From Helicobacter jaachi (GTDB taxonomy: Bacteria > Campylobacterota > Campylobacteria > Campylobacterales > Helicobacteraceae): a stretch of 64,000 nucleotides of DNA. Shown here piece by piece: positions 30,742 through 39,694 of this stretch (the first letter of the stretch is position 1; every line of letters begins with the position of its first letter). The stretch lies in NCBI RefSeq assembly GCF_000763135.2, contig NZ_JRPR02000002.1, positions 62,001-126,000 on the forward strand, written 5' to 3'. A program made the position numbers and the translations under genes. The notes beneath the pieces were generated by a model that saw only the letters and a list, made by a program, of their open reading frames with translations, made no database searches and had not been told where the DNA came from.

Positions 30742-31403
30742 ATTTCACAGCAATGCGGAGCTTGTGTGCTAATTTGTAGTCCTAGCTCTTTGTATGCATT
30801 AAATCCCCCCGCTAGCAGATAGACATTATTATAGCCCAAGTGTTTTGCCCACAAAAGCGCGACATTGGCGCTGCCCATGGGCGAAAGGATATGCTCCCCG
30901 CTGTCATAAAAGACAATCTTTGTATCCTTATCCTCGCCAAGAAATGCTATAAACTCGCTTTGTGCGCGATTAAGCCCATCAGCTTCCCAATTCCACTCGC
31001 TGCCATTTTCATTAAGCGTGGGGCTTAGCGCGAATGCAAAATGCTTAGCATTAGGGATTAGCCCTAGATTATAAACCCCACGCGGCAAAGTGGCGATAAT
31101 ATTAAACTCATCTAAATGCTGGACTAAATCTTGTGGCAAAATAAGCTTATAGCCCACGATATTAGCCCGCTCCACTAGTGCTAGCGCGTCATCTATGATA
31201 TTTTGGGGTGCTTGCTTTTGCAAATTTTCAAGCATTTGTGCTGCATTTGCATCTGCATTTGCCTTTGCTTGCGCGTAATTTTGCGCTTTTGGCAATATTT
31301 GGACTAATTCTGTAGCGTAAGTTTTGCTCTCCGCATTGCTTTTTGTGTCTCCACAACCATAAAACAACGCACAAAGTGCGAGTAAAAATAGCCTTTTCAT
31401 CAA
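30738..31403 (-). CDS. Rhodanese-like lipoprotein without the catalytic cysteine
   Basis: 221 residues. Lipoprotein signal with lipobox FYGCGD (Cys near 17). C-terminal rhodanese domain: GVYNLGLIPNAKHFAF (CH2A-like region), DTKIVFYDSGEHILSP where the active-site loop begins, and NVALLWAKHLGYNNVYLLAGGFNAYKELG. At the place of the catalytic Cys the sequence reads YDSGE, so a sulfurtransferase activity is unlikely. It is the first gene of a pair with the MBL-fold protein; both are exported, so a joint periplasmic role is plausible. Confidence 0.75.
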   Translation of the reverse strand: MMKRLFLLALCALFYGCGDTKSNAESKTYATELVQILPKAQNYAQAKANADANAAQMLENLQKQAPQNIIDDALALVERANIVGYKLILPQDLVQHLDEFNIIATLPRGVYNLGLIPNAKHFAFALSPTLNENGSEWNWEADGLNRAQSEFIAFLGEDKDTKIVFYDSGEHILSPMGSANVALLWAKHLGYNNVYLLAGGFNAYKELGLQISTQAPHCCEM

Positions 31404-31488
31404 ATCTCCTTTTAAAAATTAAATTTACAGAATCTAGCCCTCATAAGACTTGCGCAAAGAGCGCCCAAGCAGCGCGGTATGATAGAAT

Positions 31489-34209
31489 CTAGCCGCTAAA
31501 TGCGCTGAGTTGGGCATTGATTTTATCATATTTTTCTTGCGCTGCACTCAAGGCTTGCTTATTTTGCTCAAACACATGCGGTGGCGCGTTTTTTATAAAC
31601 TGCTCATTACTTAGCATGCTTTGCAGTTTGGTAATGTCTTTTTCAAGCTTTTGCTTTTGATTATTTAAACGCGCAGTAATTGCGCTTAAATCAACGCCTG
31701 TTAGCTGCATATAGCACTCACAATACTCGCTCACATCAACCACGCTGCCCGCTATTTTATCGCTCACTAGCTCAAGGTGCGCAACTTTAGCTAGCTTGCA
31801 CACAAATTGTTCAAGCAGTGACTTTGCAAGCGCGGCATTAAGCTTCACATACACTTTTTCCACAGGCGCATTACCTAGCTCCAATGTGGCTTTTAGCCGC
31901 CGTATGGAGATAATCACATCTTGGATAATATTAAAATCGCGCTCAATTTGTGCTAGATTGCTATCTAGTGCGCGCGCTTTGGGATAGGGGGCAATCATTA
32001 TAGAATCTGCAGATTCTATCTTAGTGCCATTAAGGCTATGCCAGAGCCAATCGGTAATAAAAGGCATATAAGGGTGCAAAAGCAACATCGCACCCTTAAA
32101 AATCGCACCTAGCTCATATACAGAATCTTTGCTTGCCTTTGCTAGCTCAATCCCCCAATCGCAAAATTCCCCCCACAAAAAGCGATACAAAATACTTGCC
32201 CCATCATTGAAGCGATACGCATTTAGCGCCTCTCGCACTTCGTTTGTAGCCTTATAAAAGCGCGCTAGCATATACTGCCCTAGAGGTGTTGTAATCTCTA
32301 AATGCCCCACATCGCCAAAGCCACGCTCTAGCGCCTCCTTGCCACCTAGCTGCTCAAGATACATATTTAAAAACTGCGCAGCGTTGTAGAGTTTATTAGT
32401 AAAATTATTGATAGTTTCTAAGGTATGCGCAGAGAGCTTCACATCTCGCCCTTGTGCGCAAAGATAAGCCAAACTAAAGCGCAAAGTATCCGCGCCATAA
32501 GTTTGTATCATATTTAAAGGGTCAATGACATTGCCTTTGCTTTTTGCCATTTTCTGCCCATCTTTATCCCGCACAAGCGCGTGCAAATAGACATCTTTAA
32601 AGGGTAGTTTATGCAGGAGAGATTCCCCACTTAAAATCATTCGCGCCACCCAGAAAAACAAAATATCAAAGCCTGTGATAAGCAAAGTATTAGGATAAAA
32701 GTCTATTAAATCATTTGCCCCATACAATGTGTGATTTATAGAATCTACATTTGAAGTATTTTGGCTCTTTTCAATGCTCTCATTCCCCCAGCCTAGCGTG
32801 CTGAAAGCCCATAGCCCAGAGCTAAACCAAGTATCTAGCACATCATTATCTTGCTTTGTGATTTTAAGGTGGCATTTTGGGCAAGTGGGATAATCAGATT
32901 CTGAAGCGACCCTCTCCCCGCATTCGCAATACCATACAGGGATTCTATGTCCCCACCAAAGCTGACGAGAAATGCACCAATCCTTAAGCTCGCGCATCCA
33001 TGCGTTGTAGTTATTAAGCCACTGCGGCGGGATAAAATGCAACTGCTTTTCATTCACGCGCTTAATGGCATTAAAAGCGACTTCTTTTTTGACAAACCAT
33101 TGTTTAGAAATATATGGCTCTACTACATTGCCGCAGCGGTAGCATTTGCCCACTTGATTAGTATAATCCTCGATTTTTTCTACAAAACCTTGCTCTTGCA
33201 GTGCTTTTATAATATCGTGGCGCGCTGCTAGCCTATCTTTGCCCGCAAAGGCTCCAGCGTGCGCGTTTAAAATGCCCTTTTCATCAAAAATAGTAATAAA
33301 TTCTAAATGATGTCTTTTGCCCACTTCATAGTCATTTATATCATGCGCTGGCGTTACCTTCACGCAGCCGCTTCCAAAGTCCATATCCACCGCAGTATCC
33401 GCAATGATTGGAATTTCACGATTTAAAAGGGGTAAAATCACGCTTTTACCGATAAAATGCGCGTATCGCTCATCTTGTGGATTAACCATAACCGCACTAT
33501 CGCCAAAGAAAGTCTCCGGGCGTGTAGTAGCCACAATAAGGCATTCCTTGCTCTCCTTAATAGGGTAGCGCAGATAGTAGAGTTTGCCTGCATTTTCCTC
33601 ATACTCTACTTCAATATCACTTAGTGCGCCATCTTTCACGCACCAATTTATCATATAATTATCCTGCACGATTAAGCCTTGATTATACCACTGCACAAAC
33701 GCCTTTTTAACGGCATTTTGCAAGCCTTTATCCATTGTAAAGCGCAGGCGAGACCAAGCGGGCGTGATGCCTAAATGATACATTTGATTAATAATTGCTC
33801 CCCCACTTTGCTCTTTCCATTCCCACACGCGTTTTATAAACTCCTCTCTGCCCAAATCCTCCTTATGTATGCCTTGTGCTAAGAGCTGCTTTTCAACTAC
33901 ATTTTGCGTAGCAATGCCTGCGTGGTCAAGTCCGGGCTGATAGAGGGTTTTAAAGCCATTCATTCTTTTATAGCGCGTGATAATATCTTGCAGGCTGAAA
34001 GTGAGCGCATGCCCGATATGCAGCACGCCTGTAACGTTAGGAGGAGGCATCATAATGCTAAAACAAGGTGGATTTGGCTGCTCCCACAGGGATTTATTCC
34101 CCTCAATTTCAAAATATCCGCGCTCTTTGCAAATATTATAGAATCTAGATTCTATAATGTGCGGGTTATAGCCCTTTTTTGCTTCTGTGGTGTTTTGGGT
34201 GGGATTCAT
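31489..34209 (-). CDS. valS: Valyl-tRNA synthetase
   Basis: 906 residues, class I synthetase. HIGH motif in PPPNVTGVLHIGHALT (about 53-68), editing domain with TTRPETFFGDSAV, KMSKS variant in DGQKMAKSKGNVIDP, Zn-binding CYRCGNVVEP and CECGERVASESDYPTCPKC, and a C-terminal coiled coil. The region around codon 20 contains a perfect 24-bp palindrome made of two AGAWTCT motifs (34135-34158) coding for IIESRFYN. Divergent from fliW, as in the H. pylori neighbourhood I recall. Confidence 0.97.
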   Translation of the reverse strand: MNPTQNTTEAKKGYNPHIIESRFYNICKERGYFEIEGNKSLWEQPNPPCFSIMMPPPNVTGVLHIGHALTFSLQDIITRYKRMNGFKTLYQPGLDHAGIATQNVVEKQLLAQGIHKEDLGREEFIKRVWEWKEQSGGAIINQMYHLGITPAWSRLRFTMDKGLQNAVKKAFVQWYNQGLIVQDNYMINWCVKDGALSDIEVEYEENAGKLYYLRYPIKESKECLIVATTRPETFFGDSAVMVNPQDERYAHFIGKSVILPLLNREIPIIADTAVDMDFGSGCVKVTPAHDINDYEVGKRHHLEFITIFDEKGILNAHAGAFAGKDRLAARHDIIKALQEQGFVEKIEDYTNQVGKCYRCGNVVEPYISKQWFVKKEVAFNAIKRVNEKQLHFIPPQWLNNYNAWMRELKDWCISRQLWWGHRIPVWYCECGERVASESDYPTCPKCHLKITKQDNDVLDTWFSSGLWAFSTLGWGNESIEKSQNTSNVDSINHTLYGANDLIDFYPNTLLITGFDILFFWVARMILSGESLLHKLPFKDVYLHALVRDKDGQKMAKSKGNVIDPLNMIQTYGADTLRFSLAYLCAQGRDVKLSAHTLETINNFTNKLYNAAQFLNMYLEQLGGKEALERGFGDVGHLEITTPLGQYMLARFYKATNEVREALNAYRFNDGASILYRFLWGEFCDWGIELAKASKDSVYELGAIFKGAMLLLHPYMPFITDWLWHSLNGTKIESADSIMIAPYPKARALDSNLAQIERDFNIIQDVIISIRRLKATLELGNAPVEKVYVKLNAALAKSLLEQFVCKLAKVAHLELVSDKIAGSVVDVSEYCECYMQLTGVDLSAITARLNNQKQKLEKDITKLQSMLSNEQFIKNAPPHVFEQNKQALSAAQEKYDKINAQLSAFSG

Positions 34210-34284
34210 AAAATGCCTTTGTGGTATTTAATTTGCTTTATGTGTATTATAATACCAAAATGCTAAAAACAAATGGAGGCAAAT

Positions 34285-34707
34285 ATGACTTACGAGCTAA
34301 AGATGCCAATTTTAGGCTTTGATGATGTGACAAAAGTGGAGCTAGAAAAAATTGATGAAACTTTTAGCAAAATTCGCTCGCTTGATGGGGAACGCTCCTT
34401 TGAAATTACACTAGTTAATCCCTTTTCGCTCTGTGATTATGCCTTTACTATCCCAACTGCTGATGAGAGGCTATTAGATTTAGATGAAAAAAGGGGGGAT
34501 AAAGTAGAGGTGTATTGCGTGGTGGTGGTGCAAAAGCCCATTGAAAATTCTATTGTCAATCTTATGGCGCCTTTTGTGTTTAATCCCGCTAATGCCTCCG
34601 CACTACAGGTTACTACACTCCCTGTGGCAGAATATCCGCAATTTAGCAAAGTGCAGCCTTTGAAAGAATTTTTATCACAAGAAGTCCTTGAAACGCTTAA
34701 TAAATAA
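34285..34707 (+). CDS. fliW: Flagellar assembly factor FliW
   Basis: 140 residues starting at ATG 34285, preceded by GGAGG. Pattern LPILGFDDVTKVELEKI, FEITLVNPFSLCDYAFTIPTADERLL and VVVVQKPIENSIVNLMAPFVFN. FliW binds flagellin and the translational repressor CsrA in epsilon-proteobacteria, linking flagellin secretion to its synthesis. The frame is open four codons upstream, but without a ribosome site. Ten bases before the helicase gene. Confidence 0.92.
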   Translation: MTYELKMPILGFDDVTKVELEKIDETFSKIRSLDGERSFEITLVNPFSLCDYAFTIPTADERLLDLDEKRGDKVEVYCVVVVQKPIENSIVNLMAPFVFNPANASALQVTTLPVAEYPQFSKVQPLKEFLSQEVLETLNK

Positions 34708-34716
34708 ACTCGCTTT

Positions 34717-36747
34717 ATGCCACTCTCAAACCTCAATGCCGAGCAAGCCCAAGCCGCTCACGCGCCAAGTGGGCATAATCTCATCATTGCTTCAGCTGGC
34801 ACGGGGAAAACTTCTACTATCGTTGGTCGCATAGCCTATCTTTTAAAACAGGGCTTAGAGCCTAAGGATATTTTGCTGCTTACTTTTACTAATAAGGCAA
34901 GCAATGAAATGATTGCACGCGTAGCAAAGCTCTTTGGCGAGCAACTAGCAAAAAATATAGAATCTGGCACTTTTCACGCCGTGGCATATCGGTATTTAAG
35001 AGAGCATAAGCAAATCCACCTAAAACAGCCCAAAGAATTACAAATGCTTTTTAAAAGCCTTTATGATAAACGCGTGTTTAGTCAAGATTCTATAAAGGCA
35101 TATTCTGCGCAATATCTTTTTCAAAGCTACTCACTTTTTGTAAATGCTGCTTTTCAGGGTGGCTTTGGCAGCTGGCTTATAGAGAAAAATCCGCAGCAAG
35201 AGGCTTTTATAGCCATTTATGAAGATGTGATTAGTGAGTTTCAGAATCTAAAAAGCACACATCACTATGCGGATTATAATGATTTGCTCCTTTTGTATAG
35301 AGAGGCTCTCCTAGCACTGCCAAAGCCACCATTTGCCGAAGTGCTATGCGATGAGTATCAAGATACTAATCCTTTGCAAGATTCTATCCTTAATGCGCTC
35401 AATGCGCCAAGTCTTTTTTGTGTGGGGGATTATGACCAAAGCATTTATGCCTTTAATGGCGCAGATATTAGCATTATTAGCAGTTTTAAGGAGAAATACC
35501 ATGACGCGCGGGTGTTTAATTTAAGCAAAAATTACCGCTCAAGCAAATATATTTTGCAGCTTGCCAATAAGGTTATCGAAAAAAATGAGCGCATTTATCC
35601 CAAATCGCTAGAAGTGATTAAGCAAGGTGAATTTGCCCCGCCAAAGCTAGTGTGCTATGATGAATTATTTTTGCAATATCAGGGCATTGCTAAACGCATA
35701 GCCTTGAGCAACCTGCCCTATGAGGATACGGCAATTATTTTTCGCAATAATTCTAGTGCCGATGGCATTGAGGCTAGTCTAAGGGAGCTAAATATCCCCT
35801 CAAAGCGCAAAGGAAGTGTGAGCTTTTTTGACACCAAAGAAGTGAGCCTTTTGCTTGATATTTGTTCCCTCACACTTAATCCTCGCGATATGATGGCATA
35901 TATCCATACTTTAAGCTATGGCAAGGGCATCGGTAATGGCATTGCAAAGGATATTTATGAGGCGTTATTCCGCTTAGGCGAGGGGGATTGCCATAGGGGT
36001 ATGTTTGAGCCAAAAGCGAATATAAAAGCCTATGAGCAAAGGAGTAAAAACACGCAACTAGGGCTTTTTGATGATTTTTTTACATTAGAAAATCAAGCGC
36101 GCTTTGATGCGTTTGTAAGCCCAAAATTTGCCTCCCACCCCATTTTGCAGCACCCAAAATTGCATAAAGAGGGCGCGATATTTTTAAGTGATTTTTATGA
36201 AATGCTTAGCCACACACGCTCTGTGCGCACACCAAAGGCAATGATAGCCTATATTATGCAAGCAAAGTTTTTTACAGACATTATGCACACACTAGCCACC
36301 ACTCGGGCTAAATTAAAGGACGGAAACATCGATAGCGCGCGCTTTGAGCAGGCTTTAGAATCTATTAAGCGCAAGGCTAATCTTTTAAGCGACTTGGCAA
36401 AAAATTATAATGATTTGGGCAAATTTTTAAACGCGATGATTTTGGGTTCAAGCGAGGCGGTAGAGGGCAATGGCGTGCATTTGCTTAGTGTGCATGCGGC
36501 TAAGGGATTAGAATTTCAAAATGTGTATGTGGTGGATTTAATGGAGGGGCGATTTCCTAATCGCAAGCTTATAAGCAAGGGCGGGAGTTTGGAGGAGGAG
36601 CGCAGGCTTTTTTATGTGGCAATTACGCGCGCTAAGGAAAATCTTACCCTTTCTTTTGCCAAAAAAGATGCGCTTAAAAATATTGACTACGCACCTTCAA
36701 TTTTTCTCTATGAGGGGGAGCTGCTGCATAAAGATAGTGTGTTATAG
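34717..36747 (+). CDS. UvrD/Rep-family DNA helicase
   Basis: 676 residues, superfamily 1A. Q motif LNAEQAQAAHA, Walker A IASAGTGKTST (about 26-36), motif Ia LLLTFTNKASNEM, motif II LCDEYQDTNPLQ (about 210), motif III VGDYDQSIYAFNGA, motif IV NYRSS, motif V VHLLSVHAAKGLEFQ and motif VI FYVAITRAKENL near 645. 3'-5' ATP-driven unwinding in replication restart or repair. The first ATG is used; a small domain 2B is present. Rep and UvrD/PcrA cannot be told apart by eye. Confidence 0.92.
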   Translation: MPLSNLNAEQAQAAHAPSGHNLIIASAGTGKTSTIVGRIAYLLKQGLEPKDILLLTFTNKASNEMIARVAKLFGEQLAKNIESGTFHAVAYRYLREHKQIHLKQPKELQMLFKSLYDKRVFSQDSIKAYSAQYLFQSYSLFVNAAFQGGFGSWLIEKNPQQEAFIAIYEDVISEFQNLKSTHHYADYNDLLLLYREALLALPKPPFAEVLCDEYQDTNPLQDSILNALNAPSLFCVGDYDQSIYAFNGADISIISSFKEKYHDARVFNLSKNYRSSKYILQLANKVIEKNERIYPKSLEVIKQGEFAPPKLVCYDELFLQYQGIAKRIALSNLPYEDTAIIFRNNSSADGIEASLRELNIPSKRKGSVSFFDTKEVSLLLDICSLTLNPRDMMAYIHTLSYGKGIGNGIAKDIYEALFRLGEGDCHRGMFEPKANIKAYEQRSKNTQLGLFDDFFTLENQARFDAFVSPKFASHPILQHPKLHKEGAIFLSDFYEMLSHTRSVRTPKAMIAYIMQAKFFTDIMHTLATTRAKLKDGNIDSARFEQALESIKRKANLLSDLAKNYNDLGKFLNAMILGSSEAVEGNGVHLLSVHAAKGLEFQNVYVVDLMEGRFPNRKLISKGGSLEEERRLFYVAITRAKENLTLSFAKKDALKNIDYAPSIFLYEGELLHKDSVL

Positions 36748-36768
36748 CCACTGCACTTAGTTTAGTTT

Positions 36769-37518
36769 TTAAGGAAACTTGCCTTTGGCGCTTTTGGCTA
36801 CTTTGTAAAACACCTCGTCCATTGTATCGCTTTGAAATTGTGCTTTTAGCGCTTGGGGCGTGTCAAATGCCGCGATTTTGCCATCTACCATAATGCTCAC
36901 GCGGTGACAATACTCCGCTTCGTCCATATAATGCGTGGTTACAAATATGCAAGTGCCGCTATCTGCTGCGGCTAAAATCAGCTCCCAAAACTGCCGCCTA
37001 GCGATAGGGTCTACCCCACCTGTAGGCTCATCAAGAAAAATAATGCGCGGTTTATGGAAATTTGCCACGCAAAAAGCTAGCTTTTGCTTCCAGCCTAGCG
37101 ACAAATCAGCCACGAGCGTATCGTATTTATCGCTAAATTTGAGTAAAGACAAAAGCTCATCGCTACGCGTAGCAATGTCTTGCTTGCTCATTCCATAGAT
37201 TCTGCCAAACAAGTAAAGATTTTCCCATACTTTTAAATCATCATAGAGTGCGAATTTTTGACTCATATAGCCGATATGCTTTTTTATTTGCTCACTCTGT
37301 GTCCTCACATCAAAGCCGCACACGCGCACTTCTCCAGCGCTTGGCACGCTAAGCCCGCATAGAATCTTCATTGCTGTGCTTTTGCCCGCGCCATTTGCGC
37401 CCAAAAAGCCAAAGATTTCACCAGCTTTGATGGCAAAGCTAATGTCATTGACTGCGTGAAATGTGCCAAAAATCTTTGATAAATGCACCACTTCGATGAT
37501 GTTTTGGCTATTTTGCAT
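36769..37518 (-). CDS. ABC exporter ATPase 2 (YbhF half)
   Basis: 249 residues. Walker A LGANGAGKSTAM (about 38-49), signature LSLGWKQKLAF, Walker B IIFLDEPTGGVDP (about 160-172), switch His in FVTTHYMDEAEYC. DrrA/CcmA-like. E. coli YbhF is a fused double ATPase; here the two halves are separate genes. This one follows the first ATPase after 141 bases that include the second operator at 37574-37590, so it has a promoter of its own. Works with the permease pair 26.6-28.8 kb by inference. Confidence 0.88.
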   Translation of the reverse strand: MQNSQNIIEVVHLSKIFGTFHAVNDISFAIKAGEIFGFLGANGAGKSTAMKILCGLSVPSAGEVRVCGFDVRTQSEQIKKHIGYMSQKFALYDDLKVWENLYLFGRIYGMSKQDIATRSDELLSLLKFSDKYDTLVADLSLGWKQKLAFCVANFHKPRIIFLDEPTGGVDPIARRQFWELILAAADSGTCIFVTTHYMDEAEYCHRVSIMVDGKIAAFDTPQALKAQFQSDTMDEVFYKVAKSAKGKFP

Positions 37519-37573
37519 AATAATCCTTGTGTAAAAACTTCAAAAGCAGATTGTAGCACAATGTAGCCATTTT

Positions 37574-37590
37574 TCAAACGATTGTTTTAA
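37574..37590. promoter_or_regulatory. Candidate TetR operator 2 (upstream of ABC ATPase 2)
   Basis: TCAAACGATTGTTTTAA, identical over 17 bases to the copy at 28911-28927; the match continues four more bases (TTTA). It lies 56 bases upstream of the ATPase 2 start codon, between the two ATPase genes. Confidence 0.7.
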
Positions 37591-37659
37591 TTTAAGCAAG
37601 CAGCTTTTGGATTAGCTTTAGGGCAGATTTTTAGCGCCTTAAGAATGGGATTGAAGTGT

Positions 37660-38811
37660 TTAGCGTAAAAATTCTATAAAGCAATCTTCAATGCTAGGCT
37701 TAATCTCTGTAATACTAACGCCCTTATTTGCCGCATATTTGCGCTTTAAGCTATCAAGCTGCTGCGCGATATTTGCAGTTTTAAACACAATATGAAAATC
37801 CTTTGCAAATAAAAAGCACGAATGCACGCCCTCCATACTTCGCAAGCCTTCAAGCGTGGTAAAGAGCAAATGCTCATCTATTCCGCTTAGTTTAAAAAGC
37901 CTGTGCGGATATGATGCGCAGATATTTTGTGGCGTGTCAATGCTTAGAATCTTGCCATTTGCCAAAAGTGCAATTTCATCGCATAAATTTGCCTCGTCCA
38001 TATATGGCGTGGATACAAGGATAGTCATTTGCTTTTTAAGCTCGCCTAAAATCTCCCAAAACTCCGCGCGGCTCACCATATCTACACCAGTAGTTGGCTC
38101 ATCTAAAAATAAAATTTTAGGCTTATGGATAAGCGCACAGCAAAGGGCTAGCTTTTGCTTCATTCCCCCGCTTAAAGCACCCGCTCTGCGGTCTAAAAAT
38201 GGCTCTAGCGCGCTAAAAATAGGCTTAATAAGCGCATAATTTTCTTCAATACTCACTTGGAAAATATCTGCAAAAAATGTAAGATTTTCTTTCACGCTTA
38301 AATCCGCATAGAGGCTAAATACTGCAGGCATATAGCCTATGATTTGGCGGATTTGCCTATATTCTTGCACCAAGTCAAAGCCCGCTATGCTGCCTTTTGC
38401 ATGTGTATCTTGCGTGTGCTGTGTAGCATTTGTGCTTTTTGCGTGCTGTGCGGCGTGCGTGCGCGGCGCGGCGTTTTTGCCATGCTTAGCGCGCGGTATA
38501 GAATCTACACTATCAGGGAGCATAAGCGTGCTTAAGATTCTAAAAAGCGTGCTTTTGCCCGCGCCATCTGCGCCGATAATGCCAAAAATGCAATGAGGCT
38601 TTACCTCAAAGCTAATATTTTCTAGTGCTACAAGCTCACCATAATATTTGTAAATATGCTCTATGTGAATGATTGGCTTAGATTCTGTGTTGGATTTTAT
38701 ATGAGATTTTATGCCGGATTGCGCGCTAGATTCTATAATTAAATCTACGCTTTGCGCGGTATTTGTGGCATTTATGATATTTGTAGCATTACTAGAAGTG
38801 CTATTTTGCAT
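37660..38811 (-). CDS. ABC exporter ATPase 1 (YbhF half) with low-complexity insertion
   Basis: 383 residues, larger than usual. Unusual N-terminus: about 45 Ser/Asn/Ile-rich residues before the ATPase fold. Walker A GADGAGKSTLF (about 82), then an insertion of about 40 residues rich in His, Ala, Thr and Gln between Walker A and the Q-loop region, then IGYMPAVFSLYADLSV, signature LSGGMKQKLAL and Walker B ILFLDEPTTGVD, then C-terminal extension as in exporters with DUF4162-type tails. ATP binding is intact. First ATPase in TolC-HlyD-ATPase order; ten bases from hlyD-type gene. Confidence 0.86.
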   Translation of the reverse strand: MQNSTSSNATNIINATNTAQSVDLIIESSAQSGIKSHIKSNTESKPIIHIEHIYKYYGELVALENISFEVKPHCIFGIIGADGAGKSTLFRILSTLMLPDSVDSIPRAKHGKNAAPRTHAAQHAKSTNATQHTQDTHAKGSIAGFDLVQEYRQIRQIIGYMPAVFSLYADLSVKENLTFFADIFQVSIEENYALIKPIFSALEPFLDRRAGALSGGMKQKLALCCALIHKPKILFLDEPTTGVDMVSRAEFWEILGELKKQMTILVSTPYMDEANLCDEIALLANGKILSIDTPQNICASYPHRLFKLSGIDEHLLFTTLEGLRSMEGVHSCFLFAKDFHIVFKTANIAQQLDSLKRKYAANKGVSITEIKPSIEDCFIEFLR

Positions 38812-38820
38812 ATCGCGCCT

Positions 38821-39618
38821 TTAAGGCATAGAATCTAGCTTAATCTCGCCATAGCCGCCAATTTTTAATAGCCCATCATTTTCCACATCAATCTTAATGG
38901 CATAGACTAAATTTTGCCGCTCATCTTTAGTCATAATCGTTTTAGGCGTGAATTCCGCTTCACTTGAAATCCATGAAATAACGCCCTCATACACCTTATA
39001 TCCCTCCATTTGCGCGCTAGATTCTGTATTTTTAGAATCTACATACACTTTTACTTTATCACCAAGTTTAATGCGCACTATATCATCATAATTAAGATAA
39101 GCCTTAAGGCGCAAAGTGCGCGTATCTGCCATACGCAAAAGCGCCTTTGATGGGCTAGTTAGCTCGCCATTAAAAGCATACTTTTCAAGCACCACGCCAT
39201 CAAGGGGCGCGATAATATCTGTGCGCGCGATTTTATCATCTAAAATATCAAGCTCTTTTTGCAATGACTGGCTTTTATACGCGGCATTATCCACATTTTG
39301 CTTTGTGCTTGCATTTGCCTTAAAGAGCCTTTGTGTGCGCGCTAATTCATCAAGTGCGTGCGCTAAATCAAGTGCTAGTTTTTCTCGCTGCAGCTCTAGC
39401 GCACTGCTATCAATTGTGCCTAAAAGCGCGCCTTTGCTCACCGCCTCGCCCTCTCTTACCTCAAAGCCCATAATGCGCCCGCTGCCCTCTGTGCTAAGGA
39501 GTATTTCATCAGCCTCAAACATTCCCATAGCATCAAACTCCCTGCTATCCCCACACGCGCAAAGCATTAGCCCCACGCAAATGCTAATTATATATCCCAA
39601 AAAATTTTTGCCTTTCAT
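38821..39618 (-). CDS. HlyD-type periplasmic adaptor (YbhG-like lipoprotein)
   Basis: 265 residues. Lipoprotein signal with LMLCACGDS (Cys near 22), then a biotinyl-lipoyl domain half (GRIMGFEVREGEAVSKGALLGTIDSSALELQ), helical hairpin (about 75-130), and second lipoyl half with IIAPLDGVVLEKYAFNGELTSPS, followed by a beta-barrel domain. Bridges inner-membrane permeases and the TolC-like protein encoded just before it. Small size with a short hairpin fits the YbhG/HlyD_D23 group. Confidence 0.88.
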   Translation of the reverse strand: MKGKNFLGYIISICVGLMLCACGDSREFDAMGMFEADEILLSTEGSGRIMGFEVREGEAVSKGALLGTIDSSALELQREKLALDLAHALDELARTQRLFKANASTKQNVDNAAYKSQSLQKELDILDDKIARTDIIAPLDGVVLEKYAFNGELTSPSKALLRMADTRTLRLKAYLNYDDIVRIKLGDKVKVYVDSKNTESSAQMEGYKVYEGVISWISSEAEFTPKTIMTKDERQNLVYAIKIDVENDGLLKIGGYGEIKLDSMP

Positions 39619-39694
39619 TTCTAATCCTTTGCTCTAGATTCTATACCTGCGTCATTTTGCAAACACTGCTTGCGCGCTAGCAACACATTCTATA

